Source: Rhexocercosporidium sp. MPI-PUGE-AT-0058 (lineage: Eukaryota > Ascomycota > Leotiomycetes > Helotiales). From it: a stretch of DNA of 64,000 bases. Location: the NCBI GenBank assembly GCA_020746875.1, contig JAGTJL010000008.1, positions 2,108,001-2,172,000 of the forward strand. The letters are read 5' to 3'. The notes beneath the pieces were generated by a model, which saw only the letters and a list, made by a program, of their open reading frames with translations, was not told the origin of the DNA and did no database searches. Positions 1 through 12,107 of this stretch are shown here, one piece after another; the stretch's first letter is position 1, and each line of letters opens with the position of its first letter. The position numbers and the translations under genes are program-made.

Positions 1-741
1 TTATCTTTCGTCTTTCTACCCCGTCTTCTGCTCCAGCCCATGGCAAGCCAATGCACCAAATTCGTCCCCGTGGCAGAAATCAATCTCAAATATTTACAGA
101 ATACCCATTGTTCTTTCCCTCGCTTAGCCGGACCCCGAGCCATACGATTGCCGAGATGAGGATGAAACCGCGAAGGGAAGGAAATAGTATCCAAGCATCT
201 AGCCTAACCAAACAAAATTGTGTGATATGATACAACGGGACCGAGCCCACCAAAGAAGAAAGAATATAGTGTACAAGTCGTACAGTTACAAGCCCCGAAA
301 TCCAGCCTGCAGGGTACAGGAGAGGCAAGTAAGGAAGGAAAAGAAACAAGACAGATGTGGAAAGTGCGGCCAAAAGTCCAACATTAAAACCAGCACAAAA
401 AATATAAATGGGTATCTTCTAAATTGCCAAATTGAAAATGACTTTCGAAATGACGCCACGGATAGAAAAGTAGGTAAATGTAATCTCGTCTCGGCTCTCT
501 AAGCCAGCTGGGATGCTGAAGTGCACAAGGGCAAAAATGAAAAGAAGAAAAAGTCAAAATCTCATTTCGGTCGTGCTGTCGTCTCGTTTCGTGTTCGCTC
601 CTGGAGGCGCAATCCCAGATTGCTTATATCAGCTATCTGTCGGTAAGATCGGGGGATCCTCCTGGTCGCTTGGCAGGGAGGGGAATGAGATGGCATGGGC
701 ATGGGACGGCCCCCATCGAAGGAACTCTTTCTGAAACGTCT
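1..741. other. gene-free stretch, probable 3' flank of the Q/P-rich gene
   Basis: No reading frame here looks protein-like; those present are short and have mixed composition. The right part (about 500-741) is probably the 3' untranslated region of the minus-strand gene that ends at 742. The left edge may hold the tail of a neighbour outside the window, but nothing recognisable is visible. Confidence 0.5.
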
Positions 742-2424
742 CTAATCTCGCCCCTCATCTCGCTTGATAAGGCTTTCCCTTCGCGAAATGGAACTTCCCC
801 TCTCTTCGGGTGTTGAACGTCGTCCATCATGCCTCATCTCCGATCCCGTCGAATACTGAGGGTCTCGTTGCATCTGCTGTGCATGTTGTTGAGACTGTTG
901 AGATTGCGATTGTTGTGGTTGCTCCAGCATCGACGAGACCTGGTGCGAAGCCCCTGACCGACGTGGCGGCTCAACCGAGCCAGTTGGCCCTTGCGATTGT
1001 TGCTCAGGACCATGGACCTGGGCATGTGGTGGTGATGTCAGACTTTGCCCGAAGCCTCCTTCTTGACGATGGCGGCTAAGTGGTCGACCGTAGGAATCAA
1101 GCCCTCGAGCAGATAGATCGCTTCTCTGACGCGAGTGACCACGGCGCCGGCTAGACGGGGTGTTCGACACCGATGAGCCTGAGAATGGCGGTGATGTATA
1201 TTGCGGCTGCGAGGTAGGTGGGGGTGCGGCCTGTTGAGGTCCTGTGGCTTTTCGTTTCTTCGGGGATGAAGTGTGATCTACGGTAAACATTAAAACGCAG
1301 CCCTGGTGAAACAAAAAGAACCATTAATGCTTGCCTGAAGGAGTCGTGGGTTGATTTGAACCAGAGGTGGTACCTGCTTGTGTGGTTGGTGGCTGCCAGT
1401 GGTGGAAATATATTGAGGGGGAGGACTGTTGTTCCTGTTGAGCAGACTGGGTCTGCTGGAGTGGGTGACCTGGCTGGCCAGGAAGCATTTGCATGCCCGG
1501 GCCTGCTGGAGGCGGCTGGACGAGCATTTCTCCCGTATTCAGCCTAGGCAAGTGGGATGTTTGAGGCGGCCTGGCAATAATCCCCTGTCCTTGGGTACTC
1601 TGACGAGCTCGAGATGCTGGTGACATCTGATAGCTCGGCAAAAATCCAGCACTCTGTTGTGAGCTCGACGGTCCTATAGGTGTGGAAGGTAGAGTTAGCG
1701 GGACAGGATGTTGCTGTGTTCCAAATGGCTGAGATAAAACACGAGAATCTCGTCGCTGGAGTTGCTCTGGAGAAGTTTGGGCTTGGGCAGGGAGAAGTTG
1801 CTGTTGCTGTGCCAGGTGGTGTGCTTGCGCCATATAGTGCTGGGCCCATTCTAAGCTTGCATTTGGAAGATTTCCTCCTCCCATTCCAGCGAAAACCATG
1901 GGGATCATGTAGGGTGGAATCCCCCCAGATAATGAAGTCCTCAGCATGTCTTGCTCGATTTTCCGCTGCTCTAACCGAAGTGATTCTTGCCGCGTCTTTT
2001 CCTCTTCTTGCTTCCTCTTGTCTTCTTCAGCCTTCGCATGCAGCCAATTTCTCATGGATTCCTCTGCACCTTGCCATTGCTGTGGAGGAGCTGGAAGCTG
2101 TCCCATGGGCTGACTCAAAGGCGGCGGTTGAGCTAATGGTGGCGGTTGTTGCTGTTGCTGTTGATGGGGCGGATTCTGCGTAGGTGGAGGCAGTGTCATT
2201 GCCCCCGGTGGAGGCAAGCCCCGGTGGGTTGTAGACATTGGCCGTGATAATGACTTTGCTGGCAGAGGAGGAAGGGACTTGTTTGTGGCGGGTATGGGAG
2301 GGAACGAGGGTCCAGCTGAGGCCACCGCAGGTGAGAATCGAGAGGTGGATGGTGGGGTTGGCGGAGTGTAGTCATGGAAAGACCTGTAGCCGTTCTGTGC
2401 TGGCTGTTTGATTGTGAGCAACAT
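742..2424 (-). CDS. Q/P-rich coiled-coil protein of unknown function
   Basis: Two exons are proposed, 2424-1335 and 1277-742, giving about 541 aa from an ATG at 2424. The N-terminal 115 residues are Pro/Gln-rich with a run of six or more Gln. Next comes a charged helical segment (about 118-165, with WLHAKAEEDKRKQEEEKTRQ), then a hydrophobic IPPYMIPMVFAGMGGG stretch, then long Q/P/S-rich tracts. The second exon starts with a basic KKRK cluster and ends in Arg/Ser/Glu-rich disorder. The basic cluster and the Gln-rich tracts resemble those of transcription-associated proteins, but I recognise no named domain and assign no function. The intron is the weak point. The best-looking donor is a GC donor (CAG|GCAAGC at 1334) joined to TAG at 1278, 57 nt, phase 1. 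GT donors at about 1373 (GTACCA) and in a GTTCAA a little downstream also keep frame. The upstream flank is unusually long and gene-free. Confidence 0.72.
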
Positions 2425-5400
2425 CTCGAGAGAAATATGTGTGAACTAAAAGAAGATAAACATGAGGTGGTGGGAGGTAGGTGTGACCTTAAAAGGGAAC
2501 GAGAAGGTTCGGAGGTGTGAAGTAGTGGTGGGCAAGTGGGGACTCGACACATTTATGTAGATCAATGAGCAACCCCCACACTGAATATAATCATCTCTAA
2601 GAAAGTACCGTGCGCCATATAGGAACGTTAGTAGCTACCTTAACAGTGGAAGAAGAAGTTCAAACGAGACAGGGCTCGAAAATGGCAATGGGTCGCGAAG
2701 TTGTGTGGAGCTTTGTCCACGAATCAAGAAAGGCTGACAGTGACACTTCTAGATCTGGGATCTCGACGGCTGGCTAACTGCAGGGACGATCTCTTTGTGA
2801 ATGTGTCGTATGAAGACTGATGCTAAAATGCTCCCGGCTGTCGGATAGAGGAGCAGGATCGGCAGTGCGTGACAGAATTGGTTGAAGTACAGGAACGTTG
2901 CACCCATCATCCAGTGACTGGGAGGGCTGAAGGTAAAGGCTGCAAACCAGAATCGTTTCCAAGTCGATGTCGGCCACGGAAAAGAACGATATGCCGAACC
3001 GGCAGAGAAACCGGGATTGGCTGACTGAATTCACAAAACCTGGCATGCAAGTATGTACCCAAACATGGATTTCTTCCGATGCAGTGTAATGAGGCGGACA
3101 GTTCTCGGGATCTAGCCGTCTGTATCAGAAAGTTTGGGTTCAGCTGGAGGGTAGAGTGGAATCCGAAATATAGGTCTTTCATCCTCGAAGGACTGGGTGT
3201 ACCAAGAACAAAGATAAAGTACAGGCAGGTCAATCTCTAGAATGATTAAAGGCGGGTCTGAACCGAAATGCCAGTGGCAATGACCACAGAGTGAGTAGTG
3301 CGTGATAGAAGATGATGCTGGTCTGCCGGCCCATCAGGGAGAGAAGCGGACGGACAGCGGGTTCAAATTGTGGATTGTGGATAGTGGGCAATGAGAAGGA
3401 AACTAGACCAGGGCCACGAGCCTGGGGCTGGGGCTGAACCATGATTCGACGACCTAGGTAGGTAACTTTGTACTGTGGTGGCGCATGGGGTCCGAGGAAG
3501 GAGAAGCTTCAGAGATGAGAGGTGGATGATGTTGGAGAGCTCGAGTGGTCCAGAGGGATTTTTGCCATGAGGCTTGCACTGGCATTCGCAATGGCTCCCA
3601 AGTTTTTGAGAGCAGGGTAAAATAGAGCAGCACAGTAGCCGCTGCCTATGTTATGCCTGTCACTTGCTACAGGACGACGGTGCCCCTCACCACGCGCCGG
3701 CTGAGCTAAAGTCGGTTGACAGTTGCAAGACGAGCTTCTTTGCAGGCCGTACTTGTGCAGCATACAACTCCAACGTACCTGAATTTTCCCTGGTTTTGGC
3801 GACTGACTCTCTTGGCTGCGTGCTCTTCCGTTACCTCCAGCCTTCCCCTGGAGTTCTCAGCACCAGGTGGCCATGTCAGGACCTATCAGGATCACTAGCT
3901 AGCTGTTTGCTGAGGCCGACCCCCTCATTGCACACGTACTTCAGACCGCGCCAGTGGAATTCAAGGGTCAAGGTGTTGCCAGGGCTTCTTAGGCCACTGC
4001 AGGGTCGTCGATTCACTTGCTTGCCTCTGGCCTGTGTGTAAGACGTAGCTGGCACGGGGGAACCGAAAGTAATGGGAGGGGAACGCAGCCCAGGGAATGG
4101 AGCATGGGAGGCAGAAAAGGAAGTCAAGGAGACGTCCGTCTTGTCACTGGTGTGGTGTTCTGGCAGTCGACCAGGATCCTCGCAAGATGCCCGTTTCGGG
4201 CCTAGGGCGATCTTAAAGACTGAATCCTGATCGTTTGTGACCCGTCCCATTAGTGCCCATACAGCCCTGGTCCGTCAGAACGGTCCAGGGTCTGGTGCGT
4301 CTAAAGCCATGCCTTGAAACACAACGACCTGCCCCGCCCAGAGGACCAGTCCTGACTCCTGATTGAGTCCTCTCTGGTTTCGGGCCCATTCCGTACAATC
4401 ACCCCCTTCGAGTTAGGATCCCACCACTACCCGGCACCCGACCACAAAGGAGAAACGTACCTAAGCAGAGCCTACTCGGTATGAAAGGACCTAATCGTCT
4501 CCAGTCAAATGAAATACAAAATTATCGTGATCATCAATCGTCACCACCGTGGCTGGTGTGTGCCGCAGGCACTGACTGGGCATTAGCTCGGATGGGGAGA
4601 GCAACCATTCCCTAGCCACAGCCCGTACATCCCGTCATAGCAATTTATGATTGTTTCTGCTTCGCTCAATGAGTCCACTCTTGCGAAATAAACCGGAGTA
4701 ATGCAGCAGGGAAGAATGCAGCACTGAAGGCCAGCGTCGTGGCCCGATGCGGGTCTCTGCCATGAAAAATAAATGTCAGTAAGAAAATATCACGGAAGCT
4801 GTGATTTTCCGCTATCCAGGGTCCAGGGAGCTCTTTCTCATGTCACTTTCATGGAACATCGTTTTTGCGCCGATTCCAAAGACTTTTTGGCAAGAGGCTG
4901 CAATCAACGAAAGGAACATATCACTTCCTACCAGATCGTTTCCCCTACTTGGCTTGAACAAAGTATCACTCATGAAGCTAGCTTCGGAGCTCCACGTAAA
5001 GAGAAGGAAAAACTGCGTGCATGGCTCGAAGCAAAGCTTTTTCTAATTGGCTACCACTGCATATTCGGACGTGTGGCTTGGTATGGCTTGCGCTTCGCAA
5101 GCGACATGCTTGGCCGGATGTCCAGAAATGGAGCGGTAGCTTGCTGCATCTCGCCCAGTCCGAGTCACCGCAGGCATGCGAAAGGGCAGAGCTTTCAGAT
5201 TTGCTTCAGGTCGTGTAAGTCGAGACTATTCAATGATCGTTGGCCCGATGGTGACAGCAAGGCAGGTACGCAAGATGCCAGACGGCACCGGACCCTGCCG
5301 CCTCGCCCAGAGAGAAATTCGGGACTCGGGACACTCCAAGGTTGGACTGTTTCAACGCCTGCCAGTCGAGATGAAGGACCTAGTCATTTGCGAAAGCTTG

Positions 5401-8400
5401 CCATGCGAGAATTCTGCCCGCGACACCAAATGTAAACCTCATGGCGATTCGAAATTGCGGTAATCAGCACTATCGGGGCTGATTGAGGCGCCCAATCACT
5501 TCGTCCCGGCTTGGTGCAGGTGTCGGTGTCGGTGATGAAAGAAGCTCGTTCCAGCAGAGTCGAGCCAGGGAATCAAGTGAAGAAAGGACCAGCCTTCCTT
5601 TCGTGGATAGCGTAGCCAGCGGTGTAACCATAGTCTCCATAGAGAGTGTTACTCATCCTGAACCGGAAATGCAGCCTCGAACGCTACACCAAACGCCAAA
5701 ATCCACGGCATGGAACACAGCTACGACAATTCGGGATAGAATCATGCCGCTATGCAGCAATTCCGAATTCGTGCTGCAACCATAGGCACATGCACATACA
5801 GCTACGGTCAGAACGGTAAAGGTCCCTGGCAGCCACCTGCAAGTCCTCTCGCAGCTGGACTGGAGCGAGGGTTTTGTCTCTGCTGTGAGCTGGCTAAGGT
5901 GAGTGCGCTTTGGGAGATTCACTGCTTTGCGCGGCGGCAAAACTGGAAGATACATGGGTGCGGTGAGAGCGGTAAGAGGGATGAGAGGTCATGAGAGGAT
6001 CAGGTTTAAGTGATGTGTTGAGACTGCTACATTCGGAATTGTAGCTACCTACTCTGCGAAGAAATGATACGCCGCGGTTTTCCCGAACGGCGCTTCCAGC
6101 GTCAAATCACCACCCGCCAACTTTATTTTATCAGCCATCCAGTCCTCTGGAGTACATACTTTATAATGCTTCATTTTGTTTCTCGCCTAGAAATTGTATA
6201 CATCTCGAGGATTGTGTGCGAATTTCTCATGATACTCTCGTCAACTCCCTCCACATCCAATACCACATGGGCAATCAGGTTTTCACATCTCTGCTTCGAC
6301 TTTCATCAAAGCGAGCAATTAGATTATTCAACGGACGACGCCAGTTGCTGTGGGATGCATGTCTCCACAACCATTACTATCATTCCAGCTAGAACTTGGT
6401 CTTTACCTTGGGTGATGCGGATGAGCTTGTCATACCCTACCGGTAGATGATGATCACAGAAATTATGGATCATTTAGAACAGCTCGAAAGTGTACGAATT
6501 GACCAACTACAGCTCAAGAATGCTCGGTGGCTCTAACTCGCCATATGTTTTGTCTGACGGAACTTTCCTTGTGAATGCTCTGTCATTGAGGACCAACCTC
6601 TTCTGTCTTAGCCACTGACAACTCAGACTGAATCGAGAACAAAAGGTCGCAAGTGTACAGTAATGCAACCCGGACATCTGGCTGATCGACAGCTGAGTTG
6701 AAGTCAATTTCTCAGCAGCTTGGGGATTCCGATAAACAGTTTTGAGTTTGAAGCATGCTTTGACGGGAATGAAAAGTCAACAATACCACGTTTTGCAGCG
6801 AGCAGACTTGACGTCTAGACCTGCAGATCTAATCAGATGCTTGAAAGAGCGGCAACTAGCCTACTTTCAGACATTCAGTGGAAGCTACTCTAGACGTGGA
6901 ACGGACAAAAGATTCGGAGGATACTAAAAATACGGGGCATTTCCAACTTGGGATACGATTCTCATCTGTTCCAAAAGCAAGCAAGCAATTTTATTTGCAG
7001 CCTTATCGCGTTGCGAAATCAGGGTTTGGATTAAATCCGACTTACTGTGAGCAATGCCAAGCCTGATCTTCGTATGACATTTGCACGCCTTGTTTTTGAG
7101 TTGAAGGAGTTCCTCTTTTTCAGACGAGGTTGACTCCATGGCTACTTGACCATGACTCAAAAGCAAAAGTGATCGACCAAGGTAGGTTGAGACGACTGGC
7201 TCTGAGTGCTCTAATGCCGTACAGAAGCGAAATGCGTCTGACATCGCTTCAAGCTTCAACTGGACACCGATGTAGATCTTGCCCCAGTCGGAGAACATCC
7301 AAACACATGATGCTACCTACCCGTCCCACACGGCGTCCACCCATCTCACCAGTTAGCAAAGCAGATCCCTTTCTTCTCCCAAGGCGATCGAACCGCAGCA
7401 TCGGGGAAGATGTCTCAGACCGACCCCCAGCCGAGCGGTAGGGTTGGTTGGGTAGAATGTGATCTGTGACCTTCCCGTTCCTGATCATCCCACCAATCTG
7501 TTCCATGTGCTGATCCTTGTCTGCCACGGGGCTCTCGGCATCGGTTACGATTGAGGGTGCAGATCTTGGAACGATTAGGCAGGGCGACACCAAGAACTTG
7601 GAAATCTACCCGAAGAACATTCGCAACCGGATTTCTAACGTTGCTCAATTTCTCTATACAGTTTGTCGTTCCTGGCTATCAAGTCTTTCACGGCCTTCGA
7701 CCGCAAGATCACCGTTGTTCTTTCGGGTTCTCGACCCGATCAACCGTCTCAACTTCCCTTCCAAAAGTACCAGAACTTACAGGTTTCTCGAACCGAACTC
7801 GAAGCTACCCCTCCCTCGACCCTTTTTATTCGTTATCGATAACGAGTAAGCAAGCAGTTTCGAAGATTGTCAGCCACCGTTGACGACCCAACCTGCCCCT
7901 CAGACCATCCGTGTTGTCCTTCCGGCTGCCCTATTCAGCACCGCCCGCGTGGCTAAATTTCTCGTCGTCCAAAAGCAGTCCTGATCATCTAAATCAGGCC
8001 TGCGCCACTCTTTCCAAAACTTGAAAATGGGCCACACACCCTAAGAACTGGCAAGTTGAAGCGCCTGCCCCCCACTGAGCGGCAAACTCTGTTTACGCCA
8101 CTGACAGCATGCGAGCGAGGAAAAGGAAGTTTTTGGCTCGAGGTCGGTTTAGGCAGGATTAAGCTGGATGCTAACGATTCTTTGATCCGCATCAATTGCA
8201 CTCAAGAGTTGAGATCACTGGACCCGGCGCAAACGATTTTGCATGTCACCAGTTAATTCTCCGATTGGATGGAACTTCCATCCTAACTTCATGTTCCTAT
8301 TTTGTCGTTTTGTTGCGAGTCTTTTTTTTATTTTGTCTGCTTTTGGTCGTGTCTTGGCATGTCCATTTTTACAAGTCAATTGAGGGGCTGTGAAGCTATT

Positions 8401-11300
8401 GATTCCTGAGGATAGTTTTAGAAGCTAAAGTCGTGAGCTGAAAAGTCCCAGTCCTGATCATGCTCTCTCAATTCAGCCATAGCTTGTAACGACAAAAGGT
8501 GTTCACCGGTGATTCGTCCGGGTGGAAGTAGCTGAAAGATTTCTTGAAGAGAAATGAGACATGCATGCAGAAGTAGACACTTACCGTTGCGTAGCATACT
8601 CGCCTTTCTTCACCAAGTCTAGATTGAACGCATACATGCGCCCGTGACTTTGAAAATATGAAGCCCTAGACCTTCCAAAAGTATTTACCCCCATGGCGAT
8701 ACGAGGCTATGCCACCTGTAGAAAGACATGGACAGGACGTGTCTCAGATAATACATGGATTCGAGACTTTGGCCCTTCCTCTCGCAACCTATATCGAGAA
8801 AGCTAGACCTAGATATCGCAATCCCGCTTCTCAATAGACTTATCTAGTTCAACCCTATCTCTGAATATCTTAGCAGATAGCAGTTATTTTGTACTTTCAT
8901 TGCTTCAAGCGAAGCAGCATGAGACCACTTGAACTTTCGCAACCACATTTCCAAAAGCTTCTCCTTGCCCACAGTCCGGCGGGTAAGTAAACTTTGTCGT
9001 ATTCATACTTTAGAGCATGCAGGCCAGCAGCCAGGTGGTCTACAGCGAGCGTTTGCATGATATACGGATGTTGGCTTTGGGAGGTAAGACATGTCTTTAT
9101 CATGAATAGCTTCTGCGTAAAGGAACATCACTTGAAGCCTTGCAGAAACAAATACGGTACCCTTTGGAAGCTCCCCTTACGAAGTATGTCTCTCGTCCTT
9201 GTATGCCTGAATTAAGAAGTGGTTTCCATCAAGGTCGCTCATGTGGAGTTCAAATTCCTCCCAGTAGCTCCAATAAAGTATGTCCAGTTCAGAGCTGTCT
9301 CAAAGACGAGACTTTAATCATGCATTGATGATAGCTGAGCCTATGTGCGCAACTGATTGGGGGGTTGGAGAACATTTGCGGGCAAGAAAGTTCAAAAGTC
9401 TCACCAGCAGATAGGCGAGAAGGGAAGGAAGTAAACTCGACAACTCTATCTTAAAACCATTTTTTGTCGAGTCCTCTTAATTCTAACTGTGGCATAGTGT
9501 CCTCGCTCTGGGGAGGATGGGCAATTGAGAAAGAACTTTGATTGGATATTGGATATTGGAGATTGCTAACTTTTTACAGCCGCTGACCTGTTACAGCAGA
9601 CTGGAAAAGGAGGACGCCGGATGGTCCGAGAATACTCTTCTGTGTACCAAAGTGTCAGAGTCAGCATCCCATTGGGCCCATTCTAGAACAGACCCAATAC
9701 CAAGGGTTTCAATGATAGATAAGGGATAGGGAGGAGCACTCGACGTCGTCAAATGCTGCCCTGCAGCTAAGGCCACCCTTTACTTCCAATCACATCACCC
9801 GACACGAACATCAACATATCTACTCTTAAGAATAAAGTCGAAGATGAAGATTAGCATACTAAATCTTAAAGAAAGGTTACCTGTGTGGTTAGATCTTAGG
9901 AGAAATTGAAATTCTACATTAAACACTTCCATGTTGTAGAAGGATTCGACAGGTAACACAAACAAGACTGGCAGAAGGGGTCATCATTCAGATCGAATAT
10001 CATCAATAATTTTGCTTTACAAACAGATACACAGGTAGCTTTCTATTAGCGGGGAAGGAAACTTGCCTTGCAAAAAAAAAGTGTTTGGGGATCTTGATTT
10101 ACAACCCCGCGTATTGATTTTACCTGAGGATTCGGACTAGGAGTGAAAAGTGATGTTTTGATTCTATCACATCTGGCTCCATTCACCTGAGTGCCATATA
10201 ATTAATTCTTTAATATTGCCAATTGCCTTTACCAGGATAAACACTAATGAATCATCATAGACAGATTAAAGATCAAGACAAACAGGATCTAGAGTAGGTC
10301 TGGTTCTAAGCTGCCAATAGATTCCAAGATAAAAAAGCATCATAGACTAGAATTGCTCAAGTGATAAACTAGTTGTGAGAAATGAAGCTATGATTCAAAC
10401 TAGTCAACTTTGATTATCAAGTTTTTGGACTTTCGACATCTGAATTGTGATGTTGTGATTTCTCCAGGGAGTAAGGCTGGTCGTGCAATGCCATTGATTC
10501 CTTTCGTTGATGGCTCGATGTTGGATCCGAACATTATGCTTGTAGCTTCTAGAGCCCTTGACAGAAGTACGGCGAGGAAATGACTGAGGTCAAGGGACAT
10601 TCAAGAAGTTTTCTGCATGGCTGTCCATATTTTGCATCGTCCCTAAAACCGAGCAGGTTTCTGACGTCTTCGTTTCCAACCTCTGGGAATTTACGAGCTT
10701 GTGACTCGTAATCATTTGACTTACTTCTGGGTAAATCGGCGATTCCACCCACCTTCCCTCCACCCCCTTTCAAGTTCCACCTTGATCCCTCCTCCCTCTA
10801 AAAGTTCAATCATATCAACGAAGAAGTCAGAATTAAGGTACCTTCAAGCGCCCGTCGCTTACCGTTTTCAACAGCCTTAGTCAAGAAGTCAGATTAGGAG
10901 TTAATCCAAAGCTCATCCTGACACTTATCACTAAAAGAGAGCTGCTGATCCGACGATCTAACTCCCTCTTCTACGCAGCTTCCCTTCTTCTATATTCTTC
11001 CGCTCGCACCTAGAGCATCTCAAAAGAAAAATAACTCAACTAGTCAAGAACAAATCCTCTTCGGCACTAAGGTAACACTCCCCTTACATATCCCCCCCTC
11101 CTCTATAACTCTATACATCTTTCGTACTTTTCTAGTCTACTGGAAACCAGAATTAGCCTGAGTGGAACCTGGAGAGCATCGAAAGTCAATGGGAAAGAGG
11201 GAGGGATCTGAGAAGGGCAATGCTCAACTCAAAGTCCTCAAATCCCACTAACATATGCAGATGCTAAAAAGTAACGTAGAAACAAGTGGATTATCTGAGG
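2425..11300. other. long gene-free stretch upstream of the Q/P-rich gene
   Basis: This is about 9 kb with no reading frame I can support as a gene. The longest ATG-started one (4773-5435, 220 codons) has no recognisable domain and unremarkable composition. Visible structures are small: an 11-bp hairpin with one mismatch at 4265-4290, and an AGGTAGGTA-type motif at 3453-3464. The left end should carry the promoter and leader of the minus-strand gene starting at 2424. Base composition is mixed, with AT-rich patches around 9.8-11 kb. Confidence 0.5.
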
Positions 11301-11311
11301 TGGATGATCCT

Positions 11312-11480
11312 CAGATTTCAAAATCCTCACTTGACATCACGACATCATAAGGCATAGGTTTTGCTAGTAATATCTACGAAGCCAAGGCTTTTTAGAAGGT
11401 AGTTTTCTGGGTGAGGGGTGAGGCGAGGGAGCCTCATTTCCAAGTTAAAGTGCTTGGGATGAGGCTTCAATTCTGACCTG
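11312..11480 (+). repeat. diverged dispersed repeat, copy A
   Basis: This segment aligns by eye with copy B at 11725-11900 in the same orientation. Shared blocks, in order, are GATTTCAAA plus CTCACTTG, CATCACGACAT (CATGACACTA in B), GGCAT, AATATCTAC, AAGGCTTT (AAGCTTTC in B), a GAGGGAG-type block, and TTCAATTCTGACC at the end (TTCCAATTCTGACC in B). Substitutions and small indels separate the copies. No coding capacity or terminal repeats are obvious, so the family is unknown: possibly a SINE-like or decayed transposon fragment. Confidence 0.6.
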
Positions 11481-11724
11481 CCCTAGGTAGTAGTCCGCCT
11501 GCTATCCAGGACAGCGACTACTTGGTAAAGGACGTGCTGATGAAGAATCTCCTCATTTAACTCTCCATCTTTGTGTAGCAGAGATGACGCGTCTTCGCTT
11601 TTCCCTCTTGAGATGTTTGCCTTTGAAGTGTTCTAAATATTCGTGGTAGAAGTCAAAAGAGGAAGGTACGAGTGGGGGTTTAAAGGTCAATGGAAACGGA
11701 GGGAACGACTTGAGGATAGTAACT

Positions 11725-11900
11725 CTTGATTTCAAAGTACTCACTTGGTGTCATGACACTACAGGGCATGTGGAAGAGGTTATACCAACATTTTTGATAT
11801 TAATATCTACAAGTCTAAGCTTTCTGGCAAGTTGATTGCGGAGGGAGGAACCCCCACTCCAAAGTAGGAGTGTTTGGTGTAGGGTTCCAATTCTGACCCC
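11725..11900 (+). repeat. diverged dispersed repeat, copy B
   Basis: This is the second copy of the repeat described at 11312-11480. The shared blocks keep the same order and similar spacing; B carries a longer middle section around the AATATCTAC block. The final TTCCAATTCTGACC is the best-preserved part. The spacing between copies is about 410 bp, so this could be a tandem duplication that later diverged or two independent insertions. Confidence 0.6.
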
Positions 11901-12107
11901 ACGGCCAGTATTGCTTAAAAGCGTCTACCGGATGCCGAGCTGTGTTGCGAAAAACAGAAAAGGAAAAGGACAATCAATACAATGTAACGCCCAGGGGCTC
12001 ACGCCCTGATATCCTGTACAAACAAGCCCATCCCAATGTCATGAAAATTAATAATAAACAATGAATCACCCCAGAACTCCTCATAATGCAAGCCATCCAT
12101 CCATGTC

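Noticed and set aside
4265..4290. Hairpin with 11-bp arms and one mismatch
   Set aside because: Isolated, no neighbouring gene end or second copy; likely chance in a 9-kb gap.
4773..5435. 220-codon ATG frame on the plus strand in the 9.7-kb gap
   Set aside because: No domain, no biased codon use, no intron signals and a composition like translated intergenic DNA.
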